64,000 nt of DNA from Actinopolymorpha sp. NPDC004070 (GCF_040610475.1 NZ_JBEXMJ010000009.1:124001-188000); one strand, 5' to 3'. Positions 1 to 9,264 are shown, counted from the stretch's first letter. Translations and numbers: made by a program. Notes: generated by a model from the letters alone, not told the origin.

Positions 1-459
1 CGGCAGCTGCGCCTGCGAGATCTTGCTCGGGTTGTAGACGAGAACAGTGGAGCGGGCCGCGATGCCGACCCAGTTCTTCGAGGACGGGTGGTACCGGTCG
101 CCGACCTGGGCCAGGGTGGCGGCGTCGACGGGTGCGAGCAGGCCGGCGTTCTGGAGCGTCGTAATCGCGGGGGAGTTCTCGGTGAGGAAGACGTCGGCCG
201 GCGAGCCGGATCCCTCCTGGACGATCTGTGCGCCCATCGAAGAGTCGTCGCCGTAGCGGATCTGGACCTGGATCCCGGTCTTGTCCTGGAACTCCCGCCC
301 CCACTCCTCGGTGAGGTTCTCGTGCTGGGCGCTGTAGATCGTCAACTTCGACTTGTCGAGCTCTCCGGTGGCTTCGAGGCTCCTGCTGCATGCCGACAGG
401 CCGAGGGTGGTCGCGGCCGCCACGACAGCGGCGAGGATCATGGTGCGTCGGCGCGTCAC
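1..459 (-). CDS. Ferric-iron ABC transporter substrate-binding lipoprotein (5' part, runs off the window)
   Basis: This is the N-terminal 153 residues of an FbpA/FutA-type periplasmic-binding protein that would capture ferric iron outside the membrane and pass it to an ABC permease. The GTG start follows AGGAG. A basic TRRR stretch, a hydrophobic segment and a lipobox ending LSAC at about residue 24 mark a lipoprotein signal. The mature part begins LTIYSAQHENL and continues with SPADVFLTENSPAI and VLVYNP, all typical of family-1 iron-binding proteins. The reading frame is open to the window edge, so the C-terminal two thirds, and probably the permease and ATPase genes, lie outside. An iron-box-like sequence about 105 bp upstream fits iron repression. 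Molybdate or thiamine binding proteins are related alternatives, but the iron boxes favour iron. Confidence 0.85.
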   Translation of the reverse strand, partial: MTRRRTMILAAVVAAATTLGLSACSRSLEATGELDKSKLTIYSAQHENLTEEWGREFQDKTGIQVQIRYGDDSSMGAQIVQEGSGSPADVFLTENSPAITTLQNAGLLAPVDAATLAQVGDRYHPSSKNWVGIAARSTVLVYNPSKISQAQLP

Positions 460-563
460 GAGGAAACTCCTGGTGGCTCGAACGTTGGGCGGCGCGGCCC
501 GGGGCGTGCAGCCGGTCGTGGGTGGGTGGTCACGGGTGGGTGGTCTCGACTGCGATGGCAAGC

Positions 564-582
564 CCAGGAAAGGCTAACCTGG
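564..582. promoter_or_regulatory. Candidate IdeR/DmdR iron box upstream of the iron-binding protein
   Basis: The 19-bp stretch holds the core AGGCTAACCT and matches the usual iron-box consensus (TTAGGTTAGGCTAACCTAA) at about 13 of 19 positions. A further partial site, AGGTTAACC, follows at 591-599. It lies between two divergent genes whose functions fit iron starvation, nearer the leftward iron-binding lipoprotein. The site was found by eye, without a scored matrix. Confidence 0.6.
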
Positions 583-635
583 CTGAAGCGAGGTTAACCG
601 AGACGACCCGAGGTGGCCGCACTCGGCCCCGGGAT

Positions 636-664
636 TTGATTTAGGGTTGCCTACCCTATTTACT
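636..664 (+). promoter_or_regulatory. Iron-box promoter for the adenylation protein, apparently leaderless
   Basis: TTGATT (636-641) and TTTACT (659-664) are spaced 17 bp and resemble -35 and -10 elements. The spacer is filled by a 19-bp sequence at 641-659 that matches the IdeR/DmdR consensus at about 14 positions. A transcript starting 7 or 8 bp after the -10 would begin at or next to the GTG at 672, and no Shine-Dalgarno sequence is visible there, so the mRNA may be leaderless. A repressor bound across the spacer would block polymerase directly. Confidence 0.6.
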
Positions 665-671
665 ACCTCGC

Positions 672-3266
672 GTGACAGCGAGCGCCGTACCTCTGGCCCC
701 GTCACCGACCCTGCCCTGGGTGTCTCGGCTCGGGACCCACGGCTCCCGCCCGGCGCTGCGCACCTCCGTGGGCACGGCGGAGGGCCCCGTCACGTACGCC
801 GACCTCGCCCGCCGGGTCGACGACTTCGCCGCGCGTCTCGCCGGACCGCGCCGCCTCGTCCAGGTCGAGGGACGCTCCACGGTGGACACCGTCGTCGGCT
901 ACCTCGCGGCTCAGACCGCGGGCCACGTGGTGCTGCTGGTCGCGCCCGGCGAGCCCGCCGCCCGGCTGCGGGAGACTTACCGCCCCGACATCGTGCTGGA
1001 TCCTGCCGGAGGGGTCGAGGTCGTCCGCGAGACGTCCGATCACCAGCTGCACCCCGACCTCGCTCTCCTGCTCAGTACGAGTGGCTCGACGGGTTCGGCC
1101 AAGCTCGTACGCCTGTCCGCGGCCAACCTGGCCGCCAACGCCGAGCAGATCACCGCTGCCCTCGGAGTCCGCCCCGACGACTGTGCGGCGCTCACTCTGC
1201 CGATCACGTACTGTTACGGCCTGTCGGTGCTGCACACCCACCTCGCCGCGGGGGCGAGCCTGCTGCTCACCGACCTCTCCGTCGTCGACGACTGCTTCTG
1301 GCGGCTCTTCCACGCGGCCGGGGCCACGACCTTCCCCGGCGTTCCGCACACCTTCGAACTCCTCGAGCGCAGCGGCTTCGCCGAGCGGGACCTGCCGAGT
1401 CTGAGGTACGTGACCCAGGCCGGCGGCCGGATGGAGCCCGAGCGCGTCCGGCGGTTCGCCGAACTCGGCCGCACGCGCGGCTGGGATCTCGTCGTCATGT
1501 ACGGCCAGGCCGAGGCGACGGCCCGAATGACCTGCCTGCCGCCCGATCTTGCCGCCGAGCACCCCGACACCGTCGGTGTCCCCGTACCCGGCGCGACGAT
1601 CGACGTGGTGGACGGCGAGATCGTGTTCCGCGGGCCCAACGTCATGCTCGGGTACGCGGAGGAGCCGGCCGACCTCGCGCTCGGCCGCACCGTCTTCGAG
1701 CTGCGCACCGGCGACCTCGGTGAGCTGACTGACGACGGGCTCGTACGCGTCGTCGGCCGGCGCGCGCGCTTCGTCAAGGTGCTCGGGCACCGCATCGACC
1801 TCGACGCCCTCGAAGGCCGCCTCCGCTCGCAGGGACACGACGTACGGACCACCGGACGTGACGGGCTGGTCGTCGTCGCGTGCGATGTCGCGTCCGCGCC
1901 CGCTCGGGAGTCGCTGCGGCGCGCGGCCATGCGCGCATGCGGCGTACCACGCGAGGCGCTGCGGGTCGTCTTCGTCCGGGACCAGCCGCTGCTCGTGTCG
2001 GGCAAACCCGACTACTCGGCACTCCTCGCGCTGGCCTGCCCGTCCCCGGCGGGGGAGGGGCCCGCACTCACCGGGGAGACGGACGGGCGGGCAGTAGCCA
2101 CTCTCTACGGCCGGCTGCTCCAGCGTGACGTCGAGGACGAGGCGACCTTCGTCTCCATTGGCGGCGACTCGCTCTCCTACGTCGAGGTGTCGATCCGGCT
2201 GGAGGAACTGCTCGGCCGGCTCCCGCCGAACTGGCACGTGACGCAGGTGCGCGATCTGGAGCTGCTGCGGCCGGACGGAAAGGGCCGCCGGCAGCGCGGG
2301 CCGGCCACCCTCCTCACGCGTACGACCTGGCGGACGATGGAAACGAGTGTCTGGCTGCGCGCCCTCGCGATCCTCCTCATCGTCGGCACCCACGCCGGTC
2401 TCTTCGCGCTCCAGGGCACGGCCAACGCCCTGCTGGTCGTCGCCGGCTACCAGGTCGCGCGCTTCCAGCTGGCCGACCCCGAGCGCCGGCGCCGGGCTCG
2501 CAGACTCATCGGTGCGGCGGTGCGGATCGCCGTACCCAGCCTCGTCGTCATCATCGGTGCGCATCTGCTCGGTGGCTACTACGAGACCCGCAACCTCTTC
2601 CTGGCGAACTGGGTGTTCGGCGAGCAGCAACTCGGTCCGCCGTGGCGGTTCTGGTTCATCGAGGCGATGGTCGTCGCGCTTGTCGTCGTCGCCGCCGTCA
2701 ACGTCTCCCGCCGGGTCGTCGACCTGGACCGGCGTCACCCGTTCGGCCTGCCACTCGCACTCACCGTCGCGGCGTTCGTGCTCTTCCGGCTTCCGGTCCT
2801 GCCACTGCCGGTGCCCCGCATGCAGGGTTCGGCACTGGTCGTGCTGTACCTCTTCCTCCTCGGCTGGGCTCTGGAACGAGTGTCGACGCCGGCACAGAAG
2901 CACCTCATGACCGTGTTCGTGATCGTGACGATCGGCACCTTCTCGTTCAATCCGGCGCGGGACGGCCTCACGATCGCGTTCGTTCTGCTCATGCTGTGGC
3001 GGCCGGTGACACGGGTGCCGGGTGTTCTCGTACCGGTCGTCCAGGTGCTCGCGGCAGCGTCGCTGTACATCTACGTCATTCACTGGCAGGCACTCGAACT
3101 GCTGTGGGGACATCCGGTCCCGGCGTTCGCCGGATCCCTCGCGTCGGGGCTCGCCTACTGGTGGATCTGGACGCGCCCGGTCGCGACGGCCTGGGGCGGG
3201 CTTTCGCAGCGGATCTGGCAGCGGGTCCCCGGGAGCTCGTCGCGGGGACACAGAGCAACCACCTGA
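672..3266 (+). CDS. Single-chain AMP-dependent adenylation / carrier / membrane acyltransferase protein
   Basis: Three domains are fused in 864 residues. Residues about 20-470 form an ANL-type adenylation domain: STSGSTGSAK near 134 is the phosphate loop, YGQAEAT near 276 is motif A5, RTGDLG near 345 is A7 and the C-terminal catalytic lysine is in SGKPDYS near 443. Residues about 475-540 are a carrier domain with the phosphopantetheine serine in GGDSLS near 497. Residues about 557-860 are a polytopic membrane region opening with WLRALAILLIVGTHAG, the R/H pattern of acyltransferase-3 proteins. The protein should activate an acyl or amino acid, load it on its own carrier and transfer it to a membrane-side acceptor. 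There is no condensation domain. The iron-box promoter suggests a role in siderophore tailoring or surface modification under iron limitation. The substrate cannot be read from the sequence. Confidence 0.8.
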   Translation: MTASAVPLAPSPTLPWVSRLGTHGSRPALRTSVGTAEGPVTYADLARRVDDFAARLAGPRRLVQVEGRSTVDTVVGYLAAQTAGHVVLLVAPGEPAARLRETYRPDIVLDPAGGVEVVRETSDHQLHPDLALLLSTSGSTGSAKLVRLSAANLAANAEQITAALGVRPDDCAALTLPITYCYGLSVLHTHLAAGASLLLTDLSVVDDCFWRLFHAAGATTFPGVPHTFELLERSGFAERDLPSLRYVTQAGGRMEPERVRRFAELGRTRGWDLVVMYGQAEATARMTCLPPDLAAEHPDTVGVPVPGATIDVVDGEIVFRGPNVMLGYAEEPADLALGRTVFELRTGDLGELTDDGLVRVVGRRARFVKVLGHRIDLDALEGRLRSQGHDVRTTGRDGLVVVACDVASAPARESLRRAAMRACGVPREALRVVFVRDQPLLVSGKPDYSALLALACPSPAGEGPALTGETDGRAVATLYGRLLQRDVEDEATFVSIGGDSLSYVEVSIRLEELLGRLPPNWHVTQVRDLELLRPDGKGRRQRGPATLLTRTTWRTMETSVWLRALAILLIVGTHAGLFALQGTANALLVVAGYQVARFQLADPERRRRARRLIGAAVRIAVPSLVVIIGAHLLGGYYETRNLFLANWVFGEQQLGPPWRFWFIEAMVVALVVVAAVNVSRRVVDLDRRHPFGLPLALTVAAFVLFRLPVLPLPVPRMQGSALVVLYLFLLGWALERVSTPAQKHLMTVFVIVTIGTFSFNPARDGLTIAFVLLMLWRPVTRVPGVLVPVVQVLAAASLYIYVIHWQALELLWGHPVPAFAGSLASGLAYWWIWTRPVATAWGGLSQRIWQRVPGSSSRGHRATT

Positions 3267-3276
3267 GGGTGGCCGG

Positions 3277-6200
3277 TCACGACTGCCACTCTCGGGTGTA
3301 CGGAATGTCGACCCTGGCGCCTTCGGCCACGTCGTAGCGGAAGCCCTTTCCGAAGTCGTTCGGGTCGGCGTACCCGCGGACAGTGGTGATGTCGCCGATG
3401 TCGAGCACCACCGTGGTGTCGTCGGTGAAGCGGGCACCGTGGATGCGGTAGACGGCGTTGCGCGCGTTGGTGTCGGCGGTGGCCCGTGGGTTGACGGCGA
3501 AGTTCGGCGAGTTCGACTCGGGCCGCCAGGCGGGGGAGGAGACGTCCTCGAAGTCGGCGTTGGCGATGGTGGTTCCGGAGATGGCCAGGTCGTCGAACAT
3601 CGCCGCGACGCCGAAGTTGCTGACCGCCTTCTTGCTGAGCAGGCGCAACGTGAGCAGGGCGCTGGACTTGCCGGCCAGCTGTCCGGTGACGTCGGCGGTG
3701 ATCTCCCGCCACTGGCCGCCACCGGCAACGTCCTGTTCGGCTACGACAACGCCGTCGATCAGTACCTGCGCGAAGAAGTAGCCGGCGGTGGCTCCGGTGA
3801 AGTCGTCGTTCACCTTGACCGACAGCTGGTGTGTGGCGGCCTCGGAGACGACGATCTGCTGGCTCAGCGCGCCGAAGTCTCCCGCCTTGGAGGGAGTCCG
3901 GGACGGATACGCGATCCTCGCGTACGCCGACTGCGGCACCGTGACGTAGGCGTAGCTGCCGTCGAGCCTCATCTTGGCCGGGACTCCGGCGTCGAGCTTG
4001 ACCGTGAGCTGGTTGCTGAACGAGAGGTCGCGGGTGAAGTCCCGTAGCTTGCCCGTCGCGGCGGTCGGCCCCTGCATCTGTGGTAACGGTCCCAGGAAGC
4101 TGGCTCCGTGGGTCCACGCGTATTCCGGCGTGCGGCCGCGAGTGGAGTAGATCCCGAACGAGCCGCGGAACCGGAGCTCCTGACGGTTGTCGAGATCGAT
4201 CTTCAGCATCACGTCGGTCCGCAGCGAGTTGACGATGTGGTCGACGCGTCCGTTGGTCAGCTCCACGCGTACCGCCGTCGCCTCGTGCGGGGCGATCGCG
4301 CCGTCGACGGCCTGTACGGGCAGCGAGGAGATGGATCGCACCACCCGGCGGTCGACATAGGGTTCGACGAGCGAGACGAACTGGCTGGAGAGCTGTTGCC
4401 CTGCGGGAGCCTGCCGGTGGGCGATGAGATAGCGCAGCTTCGCCGGATTGCCCGGCTTGTTGCGCGGTGGCGTCCCGTCGCAGATCGCCACATCGTTCAC
4501 GTCGGACAGCATGGTGAGCCGTAGATGGAGATCGGGGTCCGGGTCGTGTACGCCCCAGGTGTCCTTGACCTTCCAGTCGACGCTGAAAGGCCCGGCGGGG
4601 TTGGTGTCCCGGGACACGTTGTCCAGCCAGTCGAACCCGCTGGCGTTGGCGCGGGAAGGAGCGTTGTCGGGTGGCATGGCGACGTCCGGACCGGCATAGG
4701 TGCCCGTGGCCTGGTCGACGAGCGTGAGTCCTTCGGTCGTCGTGAGGCCCTCCGCAGCATGGAAGGAGAAGTGGTGATCGGTGCCGCCTGCGACGCGGAA
4801 CACGTCCACGGCGTAGAAGTTGGTGTCGTCGACCTTCACCATCGCCGAGAGCCGGCGATAGGTACTCGTCTGCGTGTACGCCGCCCGCGCGGACGTGTCG
4901 CACACCTGCACTCGCTCGCCGGCCGCGAAGCCGTGCGGCGTGCCGACCCACTGCTCGGCCTGCGGCTTCTGGTCGACCACCACCGTGTTGTGCGCGACGG
5001 TGTTCTGGTTCCACTCCTGCGTGCGGATGCTGGCGTCGGCGAACTCCGGGTAGCCGAGGTCCGGCAGCAGGTCCACACCGAAACCGTGCATGCCGAGGTT
5101 GAGCGCGTCGAGGTGACCGTGCCCGGGCGTACGGCCGTAGTAGACCCAGAGGTCGCGCGCCCTGCTCCCCGTCCCATCCCGCAGCATGGCGATGCCGTAA
5201 CCGGTGAGATTCTCGCTGGGAGGCTGCCACGTGCCGTGCTTGGCGATGACGTCGCGGATCCGTTGCTGGACCCCGGGAACGTCCGGCCTGAAGAGGTTGC
5301 CGTAGAGATCGTCGGTGCTGTTGCCGTTCATCAGGTACGCCATCTGGGCGTACTCGGGCAGGCCGAGCTTCTCGAAGAAATAGAAGAACTCGTTGGGGGA
5401 GCCGAACAGGCCGGGCCTGCCCGTCGAGCCGGTGTCGCCGATCTGCGGCACGTAGGCACCCAGCATCACCAGCGGATGCATGCCCTGGAACATCTTCGCG
5501 AACTTCGGGTGGTCGTACAGATCGGCTGCGGGGTAGCCGTCGTACCCGTCGAGGACGTCGGCGATACCACGGATGTGGCCGATCCACAGCCGGTTGTATC
5601 CAGGCGATGCCTCGTTGCCCATGCCGTCGCGGTCCACGACGTCGACCAGGGTGCGGTACACGTCGCCGCCTGACACGCGGTACTCGGGTGGGGGTCCCAC
5701 GCCGCCGGTCCTGAAGACGAAGTCGATCCACTCCTTCGTTTCCGACGGTGCGTCGAGTACGACGCCGGCGAGGGTGACCGAGCGCTGGTGCATGCCGAAG
5801 TTGCCGCGGATCTTGCCGGCCTGCACGCTCGGATAGACCTGGCGCAGGATGCCGTTCTCGATGTTTGCCCGGATCGCGGCCGGGGAGTCCTTCGGCGCAA
5901 GGCCGTACTGCCTGGCCTTCTCCGACAGGAACGGCACCACGTCGGCCTCGTCGGCCGTGGCGATCGCCGGGAAGAGGGCGTCGTAGGCGTCACAGATCAT
6001 CTGGGAGATCCCGGTCTCCCAGATGCAGCCGACCACCTTGCCCCTGCCACTCAGGCCATCGGAGTGAAGGTATCCGTCGGACCTCTTGTACGGCGAGGTG
6101 TCCATCGACGGGTACACGTCAGCGATCCGGTCGAGCAGGATCAGTCCCGCATGGGCGTACCTGACGTCCCCGGTGGTGATGAAGGCGTCGCGCAGTGCGG

Positions 6201-6978
6201 GAAGTCCGTTGTAGATCGAGGCGGCACCGGCATAGAGCGCGGTCGCGCTGTACCACACGACCCAGTGGTTGTAGTACGGAACGAACGTCCACTTGTCACC
6301 GTTGTCGTCGACCCATCCGAACCCGTCATCGACGCCCCAGGTGGGGCCCTTCTCCGGATACAACTCGTTCACCAGCAGGCCGGAGTCGGCGCGCGCCCGG
6401 GCGAATTCCCCGTGCTCGTTGAGGCCGCTCGCGTAGAACGCGCCGAAGTCGTTGGTTGGGTAGATCCGTGGCAGACCCGAGTCTTCCGGCACCGACGGGT
6501 CGATCAGCTTCCACGGCTTGTCCGGGTCGGTGAGCCACGGATAGTTGCCGAAGCGGTAGATGTCCTTGCCGGTGACGGGCGAGCCGAGATCCTGGTTCAC
6601 GGCGTAGCTGCGAGGTAGTCCCTGCCCGGTGACCAGTTTCCACAGCCAGTCGTCGCCCTTGGCAAGAAGAGGATCGGCCTGGGCGGCCGCCGCGTCCCGG
6701 AGTCCCTTCGCCCAGTCGTACTGGTCGACATTGCGTCGGGCCGCGGCCACCATGTCGGCGGTGTAGATCGTCGCTCTGGTCTTGGTCGGCAGGTCGGTCA
6801 GAGTGGGCGACGTCCCAGTCGCGGCCGCGACCGCGGTCTGGGCCGCTGCGGCCGGATCAGGGGCAAGAGGCGGCAGCATCGCCGCCGAACCGAGGAACAT
6901 GCCGTAGCGCAGGACATCTCGGCGGCTGGGTCGGAAGCCACCGCGCGATGGTGGCACGGGCTCGGCGAAACCGTTCAT
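3277..6978 (-). CDS. Secreted heparinase II/III-like polysaccharide lyase, Tat-exported
   Basis: The 1233-residue protein starts at an ATG preceded by GAGGTG. An upstream in-frame extension exists but lacks a signal and is not used here. The N-terminus carries a twin-arginine signal (SRRDVLRYGMF) and an AAAAQ cleavage region, so it is exported folded. The N-terminal half (about 60-480) is an alpha-helical toroid-like region. The motif YGRTPGHGHLDALNLGMHG near residue 620 and the following NTVAHNTVVVD are the heparinase II/III catalytic and beta-sheet signature. The last 250 residues look like a carbohydrate-binding beta sandwich. It would cleave uronic-acid polysaccharides by beta-elimination outside the cell; the polysaccharide is unknown. 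It is much longer than typical 650-750 residue lyases because of the extra C-terminal module. It converges with the gene before it, 10 bp apart. Confidence 0.8.
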   Translation of the reverse strand: MNGFAEPVPPSRGGFRPSRRDVLRYGMFLGSAAMLPPLAPDPAAAAQTAVAAATGTSPTLTDLPTKTRATIYTADMVAAARRNVDQYDWAKGLRDAAAAQADPLLAKGDDWLWKLVTGQGLPRSYAVNQDLGSPVTGKDIYRFGNYPWLTDPDKPWKLIDPSVPEDSGLPRIYPTNDFGAFYASGLNEHGEFARARADSGLLVNELYPEKGPTWGVDDGFGWVDDNGDKWTFVPYYNHWVVWYSATALYAGAASIYNGLPALRDAFITTGDVRYAHAGLILLDRIADVYPSMDTSPYKRSDGYLHSDGLSGRGKVVGCIWETGISQMICDAYDALFPAIATADEADVVPFLSEKARQYGLAPKDSPAAIRANIENGILRQVYPSVQAGKIRGNFGMHQRSVTLAGVVLDAPSETKEWIDFVFRTGGVGPPPEYRVSGGDVYRTLVDVVDRDGMGNEASPGYNRLWIGHIRGIADVLDGYDGYPAADLYDHPKFAKMFQGMHPLVMLGAYVPQIGDTGSTGRPGLFGSPNEFFYFFEKLGLPEYAQMAYLMNGNSTDDLYGNLFRPDVPGVQQRIRDVIAKHGTWQPPSENLTGYGIAMLRDGTGSRARDLWVYYGRTPGHGHLDALNLGMHGFGVDLLPDLGYPEFADASIRTQEWNQNTVAHNTVVVDQKPQAEQWVGTPHGFAAGERVQVCDTSARAAYTQTSTYRRLSAMVKVDDTNFYAVDVFRVAGGTDHHFSFHAAEGLTTTEGLTLVDQATGTYAGPDVAMPPDNAPSRANASGFDWLDNVSRDTNPAGPFSVDWKVKDTWGVHDPDPDLHLRLTMLSDVNDVAICDGTPPRNKPGNPAKLRYLIAHRQAPAGQQLSSQFVSLVEPYVDRRVVRSISSLPVQAVDGAIAPHEATAVRVELTNGRVDHIVNSLRTDVMLKIDLDNRQELRFRGSFGIYSTRGRTPEYAWTHGASFLGPLPQMQGPTAATGKLRDFTRDLSFSNQLTVKLDAGVPAKMRLDGSYAYVTVPQSAYARIAYPSRTPSKAGDFGALSQQIVVSEAATHQLSVKVNDDFTGATAGYFFAQVLIDGVVVAEQDVAGGGQWREITADVTGQLAGKSSALLTLRLLSKKAVSNFGVAAMFDDLAISGTTIANADFEDVSSPAWRPESNSPNFAVNPRATADTNARNAVYRIHGARFTDDTTVVLDIGDITTVRGYADPNDFGKGFRYDVAEGARVDIPYTREWQS

Positions 6979-7207
6979 GGAAGCACCTCGGTTCTGTCTT
7001 CTCGACCGATGCGTCGACGGCTGCCGTTCGGCCGTCGGTCGTGGTGCACTCAGTTGGGTCGCATCGACTGGGCAGAGGCGGACGGCGCCTCTGGAGCCCG
7101 AAGGTAGACGCGGCGGATGTTTCGGGCAAGACCTAAAGTCAACACGTGACCGCACCGGGCCACGGGAGAGGGAGACACACCTGCGACCGGATGGCGTGCG
7201 CGGCCTC

Positions 7208-7974
7208 CTACCGAGACGCGGATGCGTGGACCAGATGGTCGTAGCGCGAGGTGATCCACCGGATCGCCCGCAGGTTCTGCTGGTAGGCCGCCGGGTCGGG
7301 CACCCAGCCGTGGAGGTTCCAGGCCGCGCCCCCGATCAGGGTTGTGAGCAGCAGTGGTACGACAGCGGCCTGCTCGCGTTCGGTCAGCGGGTGGACGGAG
7401 TGGTAGCCGGCGACGTAGTGCCGCAGCACCGCTGCCGCGGCGTCGGGATCGCCGTCGGCGATCTGGTCCCGGAGACGGCTGCCGAGGTACAGGCTGAGGT
7501 CGCGGACCCGCGGGCCGTACGGCAGGTGGTCGAGGTCGATGTAGCCGGTGACCTCGCCGTCATGGACGAGGACGTTGCCGACGTTGCAGTCGCCGTGGGT
7601 GAGCTGGATCGGTAGGTCCACGAGGGCGGCGCAGAGCCGGTCTCGCAGCGGATCGACCAGATCGAGCAGCTCCGTCGGCAGCTTGGCTTGTCGTACGGGT
7701 CGGTGCGGAGGTTGTCCGCGTTGTGGGCGATCAGCCCGTCGTCGGTGACCACCGGTGCGGCCACCGGTAGGCCGGCGGCCTGCAGATGACACAGCACGCG
7801 ATACTCCTCGACCGGGCCGACTCCCGGCGGCCACTCCGGAAGATGCTTGAGGACCCACTTCCGTCCGTCCTCGCCGGTGACCTTCCAGATCGGGTTGCTG
7901 ACCCTGTCCATCGGCTCCACTCGAGCCGACCCGACGACGGACTTCCAAGCCCGCAGAGCGGTGTGTTCGTCCAT
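7208..7974 (-). pseudogene. Broken aminoglycoside-phosphotransferase-family gene
   Basis: Two halves of an APH/choline-kinase-fold gene lie in different frames. The first, from an ATG at 7974, reads MDEHTALRAW and WVLKHLPEWPPGVG (nucleotide-binding lobe with the ATP lysine) and loses similarity near DNLRTDPYDK. The second, in another frame from about 7690 leftward, reads LTHGDCNVGNVLV (catalytic loop) and GYIDLDHLPYGPRVRD (metal-binding motif) and ends normally. The two parts sum to about 255 codons, whereas family members are usually 300-340, so part of the hinge is missing together with the frame. A deletion that is not a multiple of three explains both observations. A sequencing error alone would not account for the missing hinge. 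Confidence 0.8.
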
Positions 7975-7981
7975 TCCGGCA

Positions 7982-8445
7982 CGCTATTCAGCCGTCCTCG
8001 GTGGCCGCACGACGTTCACCGCGACCGAATCCGGCCACCTGCGCGTGGCCCGTCAGGCGATGAAGATGATCACCCGGCTTGATCGTACGCCCGGAGGACG
8101 AGCGCCATCCCGCCGCTGCCGACGCGCGGCCCCACCCGGTAGTGACCTGCGAACAGCCGACCGGGATCCGGTATCGCCGCAGCCGCGGCGCCGCGCTCGT
8201 CCTGGCCTGGATCTCCCCCGACAACTGCCATCGATCAGCCACCTTCTCGCCGGCCGCCGGCGCCTCCCAGTCCGCCGAGGCCGCTCGGCGGACACGTCGT
8301 ATTCGTTGGCCGAAGCAGTTCGGATTGCCGGCAGGCCGGACCAAACCTCATCGCGGACGGTTCCGAAGTACGTGGCGAGCGGTCGTGACCGCTGCCCGGT
8401 GCGAAGGCGGCCGGGCCGAAGTACGACAGACAGTTAGGACCTCAC
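7982..8445. other. Intergenic region upstream of the sortase/SigK operon
   Basis: No convincing gene was found in these 464 bp; the open frames here lack recognisable composition or ribosome sites. The 10-bp sequence CCGAAGTACG occurs twice, at 8363-8372 and 8416-8425, 53 bp apart, just before the downstream operon. TTAGGACC sits immediately before the ATG at 8446. I cannot assign a promoter with confidence. Confidence 0.5.
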
Positions 8446-9264
8446 ATGCGAACCACTACCAAGGCGCTGGCGACTGTGCCGGCGGCGCTGGGGCTGGCGT
8501 TGTTCGGCGCTTCGGCGGCGTCAGCGGCCTCACTGCATGACCACGCGCCCGACCGGACGTTCCACATGAAGCTGGCCGACACGATGGGCAACGACAGTGG
8601 TTCCCGGGCCGAGGCGACGATCCAGCTCAACGGCGACGCGCTGACGGTGATGATCAACGGCACCGGGTTCACGCCCAACCAGCCGCACGCCCAGCACTTC
8701 CACGGCTCGTTCAGCGACAACAAGAACTTCACCTGCCCGACGAGCAGCGCGGACAAGGACGGTGACGGACAGGTCACCACCGAGGAGGGCCTGCCGATGT
8801 ACGGCGACGTGATCGTGTCGCTGACCACCAAGGGCGACACCAGCCCCAAGAGCGGCCTGGCGGTGGACCGGATGCCGATGGCCGACGCGCAGGGCAACCT
8901 GCACTACAAGCGGACCATCCAGCTGTCCCCGGGCGCGGGTGAGAAGCTGCGGAACCTGCACATCGTCCAGCACGGGCTCGACGCCAACGGCAACGGCACG
9001 TACGACATGGAAGCGCTGGGGGAGTCCACGTTCGCCAAGTCCCTCGGGGTGAGCGGGATCCCGGAGGAGGCCACCAACCCGGCCACCTGCGGCACGGTGT
9101 CCGGCGCGGCGGCAGGTGCGATGCCCACCGGCGGGGTCGAGACCGGCAACGGCTCCACCCAGGGCCCGGAGGCTCTGGGCGCGATCGGGCTCGGCGTGGC
9201 CGCGCTGGCCGGAGCCGGTGGCGCGTTGGCGTACCGCCGCCGCGTGGCAGCCTCCACCCGCTGA
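8446..9264 (+). CDS. Exported CHRD-like surface protein with C-terminal membrane anchor
   Basis: The 272-residue protein has a clean signal peptide (basic MRTTTK, hydrophobic core, ASAAS cleavage region). The body contains HAQHFHGS and a later NLHIVQHGLD, the histidine-rich pattern of CHRD-type beta proteins, and a calcium-loop-like DKDGDGQVTTEEG. The C-terminus ends with a hydrophobic segment (ALGAIGLGVAALAGAGG) followed by RRR, as in cell-wall sorting signals. MPTGG about 20 residues before the segment could be a sorting pentapeptide, though it is not canonical. It is the first gene of a four-gene operon with a class F sortase, sigma K and RskA, so it is the likely sortase substrate. The biochemical role is unknown. 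Confidence 0.7.
   Translation: MRTTTKALATVPAALGLALFGASAASAASLHDHAPDRTFHMKLADTMGNDSGSRAEATIQLNGDALTVMINGTGFTPNQPHAQHFHGSFSDNKNFTCPTSSADKDGDGQVTTEEGLPMYGDVIVSLTTKGDTSPKSGLAVDRMPMADAQGNLHYKRTIQLSPGAGEKLRNLHIVQHGLDANGNGTYDMEALGESTFAKSLGVSGIPEEATNPATCGTVSGAAAGAMPTGGVETGNGSTQGPEALGAIGLGVAALAGAGGALAYRRRVAASTR

Noticed and set aside
702..3728. A 1008-codon open frame on the minus strand
   Set aside because: It lies opposite the adenylation protein, has arginine- and proline-rich composition without any domain and reflects GC-rich codon structure.
3155..5731. An 858-codon open frame inside the heparinase-like gene
   Set aside because: It is on the same strand in a shifted frame; its translation is low complexity, while the main frame carries the signal peptide and lyase motifs.
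9121..9135. A canonical LPxTG sorting signal in the CHRD-like protein
   Set aside because: The sequence is MPTGG, which departs from LPxTG; it is described only as a possible site.
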